DNA from: Chloroflexota bacterium
Lineage (GTDB): Bacteria > Chloroflexota > Dormibacteria > Dormibacterales > Dormibacteraceae
DNA length: 6,017 nucleotides
Assembly (NCBI GenBank): GCA_003446775.1
Contig: DMCH01000053.1
Location: forward strand, 8,587-14,603
Direction: 5' to 3'
Positions 1-5,355 of this stretch are shown piece by piece. A program made the position numbers and the translations under genes. How positions within the stretch are numbered: the stretch's first letter is position 1; every line of letters starts with the position of its first letter. Under the pieces are notes generated by a model that saw only the letters and a list, made by a program, of their open reading frames with translations, made no database searches and was not told where the DNA came from.

Positions 1-774
1 TCGGGGCCGGCCATCGACCACCAGGGCGCGCTGGGCTCGATCCTTCTCAACCTCACGACCCGCGACGTCTTCTTCATCGACGAGATCCACCGCCTCAACA
101 GCGTGGTCGAGGAGTCTCTCTATCCAGCTCTGGAGGACTATCGGTTCGACGCCGTCCTGGGGAAGGGGGTGGGGGCGAGCGCCGCGACCCTACCGCTGCC
201 GCATTTCACCTGCGTCGGTGCCACCACGCGGCAAGGGCTGCTCAGCGGCCCGCTGCGTGACCGGTTCGGGGCCGTCTACAGGCTGGACTTCTACAGCAAG
301 GCCGAGCTGGAGAGCATCATCCGGCGCTCGGCCCGCATCCTCGACATCGAGATCCACGAGGACGCAGTGGCCGAGATCGCCAGGCGCGCCCGTGGCACGC
401 CGCGAATCGCAAACCGCCTGCTGCGCAGGGTCCGCGACTACGCGCAGGTGCGGGGCGACGGGCGCGCCACTGCCGACACGACCAAGCTCGCGCTCGCGAT
501 GCTGGACATCGACGACATCGGGCTGGAGCCGCTCGACCGCCAGCTGCTCGAAACCTTGATCACCAAGTTCAAGGGGGGTCCGGTCGGCCTCGATACCATC
601 GCCACCTCGCTGTCAGAGGAACCCGAGACCATCGAAGACGTGCACGAGCCGTACCTGATCCAGATCGGCTTCCTGGCTCGAACGGCAAGGGGCCGGGTCG
701 CCACGGAGCTCGCGTACCGGCACCTGGGGATCGCGCTCCCCGACCCCGGTCCGCACCAACCGCGCCTTCTCTAA
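1..774 (+). CDS. ruvB: Holliday junction branch migration ATPase RuvB (5'-truncated)
   Basis: RuvB is the hexameric AAA+ motor that, with RuvA, drives Holliday-junction branch migration during recombinational repair. The frame is open from base 1 and ends at TAA 772-774, giving 257 residues. By comparison with the roughly 340-residue family, about 85-95 N-terminal residues, including Walker A, lie outside the window. Visible in fragment numbering are Walker B (VFFIDE, 23-28), sensor 1 (GATTR, 73-77), the arginine-finger segment (PLRDRFG, about 84-90), sensor 2 (GTPRIANRLLRR, about 132-143) and the C-terminal winged helix. The winged helix starts with GGPVGLDTIA near 192 and includes IEDVHEPYLIQIGFLARTARGR. 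The identification is secure. One oddity is that the segment usually written GPxARSIxID reads GVGASAATLP here (residues about 56-65). This aligns with the family's RuvA-contacting beta-hairpin. The length there is unchanged and there is no frameshift, so the gene looks functional. Confidence 0.97.
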   Translation, partial: SGPAIDHQGALGSILLNLTTRDVFFIDEIHRLNSVVEESLYPALEDYRFDAVLGKGVGASAATLPLPHFTCVGATTRQGLLSGPLRDRFGAVYRLDFYSKAELESIIRRSARILDIEIHEDAVAEIARRARGTPRIANRLLRRVRDYAQVRGDGRATADTTKLALAMLDIDDIGLEPLDRQLLETLITKFKGGPVGLDTIATSLSEEPETIEDVHEPYLIQIGFLARTARGRVATELAYRHLGIALPDPGPHQPRLL

Positions 775-824
775 AGCACGCAGACCGGCAGCGATAATCC
801 GGTAGTCCCTAGACTGTTTCGGCT

Positions 825-2339
825 GTGCAGCTAGTCCTCAGCTGGCCGATTCGCCTGCTCATCGTGATCGTCCTGGCGTTCTCGCTCTTTGTCGACGGCG
901 CCGGATACGTCTACCGGATCGCGAATCACTATCCGCTCACCGGCAACGTTCCCGGCCTGCCGCCGAACTTTGGCGGCTGGCAGATCTACTTCCACAAAGG
1001 ACTGGACCTGGCGGGCGGGACGCACATCGACTACCAGCTGACGAACTTCCCGGTGGGCCAATCCCGCGCGGACGTGCTGCAGAAGACCATCACCGTCATC
1101 TCCAAGCGCGTCAACTCGCTTGGAGTCAGCGAGCCGGAGATCCGCGGCGCCGGCACGAACAGCGACCGCATCACCGTCGACCTAGCCGGAGTCACCGCCG
1201 ACCAGGCCCAGAAAGTCATCGGGGCGGTCAACCGGCTGGTCTACACGAAGTGGGTCCCGGACGCAAAGGTGACGGGGGGCCCAGAGCCGGGCTACAAGCC
1301 GGCCTTCACCGGGCTCACAGGCGACGACATCGCGAGCGCCTCCGCCGCGCTCGACCAGAACGCCATCGGCTGGGTAGTCAACGTGAGCTTCACCTCACGC
1401 GGGGCCGATCTGTTTGGAACGCTGACGACGGCGAACGTCGCCGCGTGCCCGGGAGATACCAACACCAGCCTCGCCGCCAACTGCGCCGGGCGCCACCTCA
1501 CCAGCTGGTTGGACATCACCCAGAACGACATCGACAACTGGGAAGACCCGGCCTATGCGAACAAGGTCTCCGAGACCTACGATACCGGCTGTCTCGCGAC
1601 CGCCACGCCGACGACGATCTGCCCCAAGCTGCTGGTGGACGCGGTGTCGCAGCAGGCGATTCTCGGCGGCAATGCCGTGATCAGCGGAGGTGGGAACGGG
1701 TTCACGCAGGCGGCCGCCACCGACCTCGCGACCGGCATCAACGCCGGCTCGCTGCCAGTCGACCTGCAGGTGCTGAGCGTCCAGCAGGTCGGCTCCACGC
1801 TGGGCGCCGAGTCCGTGAAGCTCAGCATCGCGGCCGGCCTCCTCGGGCTCTCGATCGTGATCCTTTTCATGATCATCTACTACCGCGTGCCCGGCTTCCT
1901 GGCAAGCCTGGCCCTGCTCTTTTATGCGGGGGCGGTATTCGCCACGTTCAAGCTCGTGCCCGTCACGCTGACGCTGGCCGGGATCACCGGGTTCATCCTG
2001 TCGGTCGGTATGGCCGTCGACGCCAACGTGCTGATATTCGAGCGCTTCAAAGAGGAAGTGCGCGCGGGCAGGACGATACCTGCCGCCGTCGACGCCGGCG
2101 TCCGGCGGGCATGGCCGGCGATCTGGAACTCTAACCTGTCGACGATCATCACCTGTCTCATCCTCGGCTTCATCGGGCCGGGACCGGTCAAGGGCTTTGC
2201 GATCACGCTTGGGATCGGCGTTGGCGTCAGCCTGGTCTCCTCGATCGTCGTCACCCACAACCTGCTGGCGATCGTCATGGCCGGCAGCCGCTTCCGGCGC
2301 CCGGCTCTGATGGGGGTGGATCGTGTCCGATCCGTCTGA
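825..2339 (+). CDS. secD: Sec translocon accessory subunit SecD
   Basis: SecD, with SecF, uses the proton motive force to pull preproteins through SecYEG and release them on the outer face of the membrane. The 504-residue product has TM1 at about 9-28, the GLDLAGGTHIDYQL motif at 59-72 and VNSLGVSEPEI in the first periplasmic domain (96-106). A large extracytoplasmic head follows to about residue 330, then five membrane segments (about 333-485). The core signature FILSVGMAVDANVLIFERFKEE is at 390-411 and contains the conserved Asp of the GMAVD motif. The start is GTG 825: an in-frame TAG at 810-812 leaves no upstream start, and the next one (GTG 864) would cut into TM1. No Shine-Dalgarno precedes it. 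The head departs from the family: the usual LAIVLDGxVxSAPxI stretch is replaced by longer loops holding Cys208/Cys220 and Cys256/Cys266, the only plausible disulfide pairs. The stop overlaps secF by 17 bp, which implies cotranscription and probably coupled translation. Confidence 0.97.
   Translation: MQLVLSWPIRLLIVIVLAFSLFVDGAGYVYRIANHYPLTGNVPGLPPNFGGWQIYFHKGLDLAGGTHIDYQLTNFPVGQSRADVLQKTITVISKRVNSLGVSEPEIRGAGTNSDRITVDLAGVTADQAQKVIGAVNRLVYTKWVPDAKVTGGPEPGYKPAFTGLTGDDIASASAALDQNAIGWVVNVSFTSRGADLFGTLTTANVAACPGDTNTSLAANCAGRHLTSWLDITQNDIDNWEDPAYANKVSETYDTGCLATATPTTICPKLLVDAVSQQAILGGNAVISGGGNGFTQAAATDLATGINAGSLPVDLQVLSVQQVGSTLGAESVKLSIAAGLLGLSIVILFMIIYYRVPGFLASLALLFYAGAVFATFKLVPVTLTLAGITGFILSVGMAVDANVLIFERFKEEVRAGRTIPAAVDAGVRRAWPAIWNSNLSTIITCLILGFIGPGPVKGFAITLGIGVGVSLVSSIVVTHNLLAIVMAGSRFRRPALMGVDRVRSV
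2312..2320 (+). promoter_or_regulatory. Possible ribosome binding site for secF
   Basis: The G-rich stretch GGGGGTGGA lies inside the last codons of secD, just before GTG 2323. It is the best anti-16S complement near this start but is not a canonical AGGAGG, and the GGTGGA part sits only 2 nt from the start codon. A competing GGGAGG at 2353-2358 stands 3 nt before GTG 2362, so the true secF start is uncertain. Confidence 0.35.
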
Positions 2340-3405
2340 CGAAACGACGCCCGGGAGGCTGGTGACGGAGACTCCGGAGGCCGAAGCGGAAGTAGAAGAG
2401 GAAGAGCAGGAAGAGGAGGAGCAGCCCGGGGCCGCCGCCCATGAAGAGCTCGTCGCGGCTGCACGAGTAGAGACGCCGCCGGCCCCGCCGCGCGTGCGGA
2501 AGATCGACTTCGTCAGCCGCCGCAATTGGTACTTCCTGTTCTCGCTGCTGATCATCATCCCGGGCATCTACTTCATGGTCCACAGCGGCTTTGCGCTGGG
2601 CATCGACTTCGCGGGTGGCACCGAGTTCACTGTCAGGTTCCCGAATCACCCGACCGGGGCGCAGGTGGAGAACGCCGTCGCCGCCGAGAACATCGGTGGA
2701 ACGGTCATCCCGGCCGGCCCCGACACCTACATCATTCGGACGCGCCCGATGTCGACGGCGCAGCAGACCCAGGAGATCAAAGACCTCACCGCGCGGGTGG
2801 GGCCGATCGACGCCGGCGCCCTGAACGTGCTCGAGGTCGGAGGCACGATCGCCGGCGAGACGATCCGGAGCGCCCTTCTCTCCGTTGTCGTCGCGGCGAT
2901 CGCCATCCTCGGGCTGCTCACGTTCTGGTTCCGCAACGTGCCCGGAGGTATTCGCGCGGGGTTCCAGTTCGGCGGTTCGGCGCTCGCCGCGTTACTTCAC
3001 GACGTCTTCCTGCTCACCGGGGTGTTCGCCATCCTCGGCACGGGACTCCATCTGAGGATCGGCGAGATCAACAGCCTGTTCGTCACCGCGGTGCTGACGG
3101 TGGTGGGCTTCTCGGTCCACGACACCATCGTCGTCTTCGACCGAATCCGGGAGAACCTTCGCGTCAGCCAGAGGCTCTCGTTCGAGCAGGTCGTGAACCT
3201 CAGCATCATGCAGACTGCGGTCCGGTCGATCATCACCAGCTTCACCGTCGTCCTCGTCCTGGTCGCGATCCTGGTCGCCGGCGGCGATAGCTTGAAAGGC
3301 TTCGCGCTCGCGCTCCTGATCGGCATCGTGTCGGGCACGTACAGCTCGATCTTCAACGCAGCGCCACTGCTGGTGGTCTGGCGGAGACTCCAGCCTCTCC
3401 GGTAA
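2323..3405 (+). CDS. secF: Sec translocon accessory subunit SecF
   Basis: SecF is the partner of SecD in the membrane complex that supports late steps of Sec export. The 360-residue product has TM1 at about 68-86, LGIDFAGGTEF at 92-102, a small periplasmic domain to about 180, and five further membrane segments. ALLHDV is at 222-228 and the proton-path signature GFSVHDTIVVFDRIREN at 262-278. Many family members have Asn where His266 lies. The start chosen is GTG 2323, inside the end of secD, with GGGGGTGGA at 2312-2320 as a possible ribosome binding site. GTG 2362 (after GGGAGG 2353-2358) and GTG 2494 (which would give a more typical short N-terminus, MRKIDFVSRRNW) are alternatives. With the long start there is a cytosolic, disordered-looking extension of about 60 residues. 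It carries a run of 13 Glu/Gln/Val/Ala residues centred on residue 27 and a Pro-rich stretch at 52-56. The gene identity is secure; the start is not. Confidence 0.96.
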   Translation: MSDPSDETTPGRLVTETPEAEAEVEEEEQEEEEQPGAAAHEELVAAARVETPPAPPRVRKIDFVSRRNWYFLFSLLIIIPGIYFMVHSGFALGIDFAGGTEFTVRFPNHPTGAQVENAVAAENIGGTVIPAGPDTYIIRTRPMSTAQQTQEIKDLTARVGPIDAGALNVLEVGGTIAGETIRSALLSVVVAAIAILGLLTFWFRNVPGGIRAGFQFGGSALAALLHDVFLLTGVFAILGTGLHLRIGEINSLFVTAVLTVVGFSVHDTIVVFDRIRENLRVSQRLSFEQVVNLSIMQTAVRSIITSFTVVLVLVAILVAGGDSLKGFALALLIGIVSGTYSSIFNAAPLLVVWRRLQPLR

Positions 3406-3439
3406 ACGCCGGTGAAGCGCCCCGTTCGCACGCCAACAA

Positions 3440-3456
3440 TCACGTGGTTCATGTGA
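3440..3456 (+). other. Small stem-loop in the secF-rimP intergenic region
   Basis: TCACGTG (3440-3446) and CATGTGA (3450-3456) form a 7-bp RNA stem with one G-U pair and a 3-nt loop. It is weaker than the two downstream hairpins and is listed because it belongs to the same densely paired interval. No function can be assigned. Confidence 0.4.
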
Positions 3457-3480
3457 CGCAACTCAGCGTCCGGCCCGCTG

Positions 3481-3505
3481 CCGGGACCGGGTTCCCCGGT
3501 CCCGG
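3481..3505 (+). terminator. GC-rich hairpin after secF, possible U-less terminator
   Basis: CCGGGACCGGG (3481-3491) and CCCGGTCCCGG (3495-3505) are exact reverse complements. They give an 11-bp, almost all G-C stem closed by a 3-nt loop (TTC). It lies 75 bp after the secF stop and 94 bp before the rimP start, a natural position for ending the secDF transcript or for leader structure of the rimP operon. There is no T-tract on either strand, so classical intrinsic termination is not supported. A GC-rich I-shaped terminator, an RNA-stability element or a leader fold all fit. The hairpin itself is plain in the sequence; the function is inferred. Confidence 0.4.
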
Positions 3506-3520
3506 GCGCTTCAGCGGCTT

Positions 3521-3560
3521 CGGTCCGAAATCCGCACCCAGCCACCGCGATTTCGGACCG
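3521..3560 (+). repeat. Perfect 12-bp inverted repeat upstream of rimP
   Basis: CGGTCCGAAATC (3521-3532) is exactly complementary to GATTTCGGACCG (3549-3560) around a 16-nt loop. Two G-T pairs could extend the outer end (3519-3520 with 3561-3562). It ends 39 bp before the rimP start. As RNA it is a stable hairpin in the region between secF and rimP. As DNA it could be a dyad operator, because its right arm falls about where a -35 element would lie for the GGTAAT at 3575-3580. No T-tract follows. The repeat is certain; the role is not known. Confidence 0.6.
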
Positions 3561-3574
3561 GGAAGGTTGAGGCT

Positions 3575-3580
3575 GGTAAT
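3575..3580 (+). promoter_or_regulatory. Weak -10-like element before rimP
   Basis: GGTAAT lies 19 nt before the rimP ATG. It is one of few A/T-richer hexamers in the intergenic region and would place transcription start roughly 10 nt upstream of the gene. The only -35 candidate at usable spacing is TTTCGG (3551-3556), which matches the consensus poorly and overlaps the inverted repeat. This is a weak call, supported mainly by the gene layout. Confidence 0.2.
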
Positions 3581-3599
3581 GTGATCCCAGACCCCGAAC

Positions 3600-4070
3600 A
3601 TGCCAACATGGCCCATAACGTCGATCAGAGAGCTGCTCGAGCCCACGCTCAACCACATGGGCTATGAGCTCTACGCGCTCGAGCAGTCGGGGCACGCGGG
3701 GCGCACGCTGCGAGTCTCCATCGACCATCCCGAGCCGATCTCCATCGAAGACTGCGAGCGCGTGAGTCGCGTCGCCGGTCCGCTGCTCGATCACTCGCGC
3801 CTGATCGAGGGACCCTATGACCTCGAGGTGTCATCGCCTGGCGCCGAGCGGCCGCTGCGAGGTCATGGCGACTATGAAAGGTTCAACGGCAAGCGGGTCA
3901 ACATCCGCTATCGCAGCGGACCTTCCGAAACGGTGATCGAGGGGCAGCTGGTCGCCGTCGACACGGCGGGCATCGCGGTATCCGGGCAGGGCGCGCGCGG
4001 GAGAGCGCCGGTAATAGTTCACATTGCGTGGGATGACGTTGTCGCGGGCAGGCTCGCGGTCGCAATCTGA
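3600..4070 (+). CDS. rimP: Ribosome maturation factor RimP
   Basis: RimP binds the 30S subunit during assembly and helps fold the head region around S12 and the central pseudoknot. The 156-residue product, a normal length, shows the family pattern in order: LLEPTLNHMGYELYALE (12-28), a strand with LRVSIDHPEPISIEDCERVSR, LLDHSRLIEGPYDLEVSSPG (LEVSSPG is the hallmark, near residues 75-81), then RPLRGHGDYERFNGK leading into the C-terminal SH3-like domain. ATG 3600 is chosen because an in-frame TGA at 3582-3584 blocks longer forms and it is the first ATG. No Shine-Dalgarno is visible before it (CAGACCCCGAAC). The gene opens the rimP-nusA-ylxR-infB cluster and overlaps nusA by 38-47 bp, depending on the nusA start. 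Identification is secure from motif order and neighbours. Confidence 0.95.
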   Translation: MPTWPITSIRELLEPTLNHMGYELYALEQSGHAGRTLRVSIDHPEPISIEDCERVSRVAGPLLDHSRLIEGPYDLEVSSPGAERPLRGHGDYERFNGKRVNIRYRSGPSETVIEGQLVAVDTAGIAVSGQGARGRAPVIVHIAWDDVVAGRLAVAI

Positions 4071-5064
4071 GCCGTCCACCGAAAGCCTCGCAGACGCCCT
4101 CACGGCGCTCTGCGCAGAGGTGGGCATCCCCTTCGAGGAGATGCTGCACACCGTCGAGGCGGCGCTCGCGACCGCCTACATTCGCGCCTTCAATCCACCC
4201 GGTGACATACGGGTGACGCTGGATACCAAGACCGGTGCGCTCGAAGTGACGAGTCGCATCGTGCGCGGCGATGGCAGCGAAATGGTCCGCACCCTTCCAT
4301 CGGAGGACTTCAAGCGCATGGCCGCGCAGACCGCCAAGCACGCGGTGCTTCGCCACATCCACGACCTCGAGCGCGACAAGGTGCTGCGCGATGTCGCCGA
4401 GCATCGTGGTGAGCTGGCCACCGGCATCGTGGACCGATCCGAGGCGGGCACCGTTTATGTTGACCTCGGCCGCGCCGAAGGTGTGATGCCGCCGGAGGAG
4501 CAGATCCCAGGCGAGCTGTTGCGTCCGGGCCGGCCCGTGCTCGTGATGATCCTCGACGCCCAGCACAACCCGCGCCAGGCGCAGGTCCGCGTCTCACGCG
4601 CGGCGCGCATGTTCGTCCATCGCCTGCTCGAGGCGGAGGTTCCGGAGATCAAAGCCGGCACGGTCCAGGTGCGCGCGATCGCGCGCGAGCCCGGACTGCG
4701 CACCAAGGTCGCCGTCTCGGCCAGCGAGCCTGGCATCGACCCGGTGGGCGCTTGCGTCGGGCCCAAAGGCGTGCGTCATCGCGCCATCCTCAGCGGGCTG
4801 GCAAGCGAGCACGTCGACATCGTGCCGTGGTCCGACGATCCCGAAGCATTCGTCGCCGCCTCGCTCGGACCGGCCAAGGTCGAGTCGGTCACCATCGACC
4901 GAGGCACGCGCACGGCCACCGTCCTGGTGCCGCGCTCTCAGCTTTCTCTGGCGATCGGCCGGGACGGACAGAACGCCCGCCTCGCGGCCAAGCTCACGGG
5001 CTTCCGCATCGACATCAAGGCCGGCGAGAGCGACGGGCGGAGCGATGCCGACACGAACGCATGA
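4033..5064 (+). CDS. nusA: Transcription termination/antitermination factor NusA
   Basis: NusA binds RNA polymerase and nascent RNA, modulating pausing, intrinsic termination and antitermination. Using ATG 4033 the product has 343 residues. The N-terminal RNAP-binding domain (about 17-125) includes LADALTALCAEVGIPFEEML. An S1 domain follows (about 126-190, GIVDRSEAGTVYVDLGRAEG), then two KH domains (about 195-330). KH1 carries DPVGACVGPKGVRHRAI, where the usual GMRG loop reads GPKG. KH2 carries the strongly conserved SLAIGRDGQNARLAAKLTG. The protein ends soon after KH2 with an acidic tail and lacks the acidic repeats of the E. coli C-terminus, as is usual outside proteobacteria. The start lies inside rimP, and TTG 4024 and TTG 4036 are also possible. 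None has a clear Shine-Dalgarno, and translational coupling to rimP is likely. The gene overlaps ylxR by 20 bp. Confidence 0.96.
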   Translation: MTLSRAGSRSQSEPSTESLADALTALCAEVGIPFEEMLHTVEAALATAYIRAFNPPGDIRVTLDTKTGALEVTSRIVRGDGSEMVRTLPSEDFKRMAAQTAKHAVLRHIHDLERDKVLRDVAEHRGELATGIVDRSEAGTVYVDLGRAEGVMPPEEQIPGELLRPGRPVLVMILDAQHNPRQAQVRVSRAARMFVHRLLEAEVPEIKAGTVQVRAIAREPGLRTKVAVSASEPGIDPVGACVGPKGVRHRAILSGLASEHVDIVPWSDDPEAFVAASLGPAKVESVTIDRGTRTATVLVPRSQLSLAIGRDGQNARLAAKLTGFRIDIKAGESDGRSDADTNA

Positions 5065-5299
5065 GCCCGTCCGCACCTGCGTCGCTTGCCGGCAGGAGGC
5101 GGGCAAACGGAGCCTTGTGCGGGTCGTGCGCACCGCCGACGGCAGCGCCGCTGTTGACGCCACCGGGAGGGCTCACGGCCGCGGCGCCTACCTTCACCGC
5201 GACCCTTCGTGCGTCGAAATCGCCCGCAAGAAGAAGGCTCTGGACCGGGCTCTGAAGGCAACCGTCAGCGCCGAAGTGTGGGCTGAACTGGGTTCGTAA
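5045..5299 (+). CDS. ylxR: YlxR/RnpM family RNA-binding protein
   Basis: This 84-residue basic protein matches the small YlxR family encoded between nusA and infB in many bacteria. In Bacillus the family has been linked to RNase P modulation (hence the name RnpM) and to transcriptional effects; its role here is inferred from family and position. The family hallmarks are RTCVACRQ (10-17), a strand with SLVRVVRTADG, the GRGAYLHRDPSC segment (45-56) and a basic KKKALDRALK helix (62-71). The second cysteine pair is reduced to His51/Cys56, a variation I recall from high-GC relatives. The ATG lies within the last codons of nusA, preceded by GGGCGGAG (5035-5042), a weak ribosome binding site only 2 nt from the start. 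The overlap suggests coupled translation with nusA. Confidence 0.92.
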   Translation: MPTRTHEPVRTCVACRQEAGKRSLVRVVRTADGSAAVDATGRAHGRGAYLHRDPSCVEIARKKKALDRALKATVSAEVWAELGS

Positions 5300-5336
5300 G
5301 CCGGCCGGCCTCAGGTTTCGAATTCGCCCTGGGCGG

Positions 5337-5348
5337 CATAATCATACG
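5337..5348 (+). promoter_or_regulatory. Possible internal promoter -10 before infB
   Basis: CATAAT (5337-5342), followed directly by CATACG (5343-5348), is an A/T-rich island in the 56-bp ylxR-infB gap. Either hexamer could act as a -10, the second leaving an almost leaderless infB transcript. No convincing -35 lies at normal spacing. A dyad, CGCCCTGGGCG (5325-5335), sits just upstream, where a promoter spacer would be. Evidence is limited to composition and position. Confidence 0.25.
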
Positions 5349-5355
5349 TTCGGGC

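Noticed and set aside
1250..2134. Second plus-strand frame inside secD
   Set aside because: The product is Arg/His/Gly-rich with no motif and sits out of frame within a certain gene.
2377..2424. GA-rich tract as a simple-sequence repeat or internal ribosome binding site
   Set aside because: It reads as Glu codons in the secF frame. The AGGAGG at 2414-2419 is followed only by an out-of-frame ATG at 2441 with a stop a few codons later.
1395..2567. Long open frame (about 390 codons) on the minus strand across secD and the start of secF
   Set aside because: It lies antisense to two certain genes, its composition is Arg/Gly/Asp/Ala-rich low-complexity, and it shows no recognisable domain. High-GC coding DNA often leaves the antisense frame open.
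3406..3599. A tRNA gene (such as the initiator tRNA found upstream of rimP in E. coli)
   Set aside because: The GGGACCGGGTTCCCCGGTCCC segment looks T-arm-like at first glance, but it is an 11-bp hairpin with a 3-nt loop. No acceptor stem, D arm or anticodon arm fits around it.
2997..3794. Minus-strand open frame spanning the secF-rimP gap
   Set aside because: It is antisense to the ends of both genes. The part within the gap coincides with the inverted repeats and has no domain or ribosome binding site.
5196..5214. Loss of a zinc site in YlxR (His51 in place of Cys)
   Set aside because: I recall this His in high-GC homologs, and zinc binding is not established for the family, so it is not evidence of damage.
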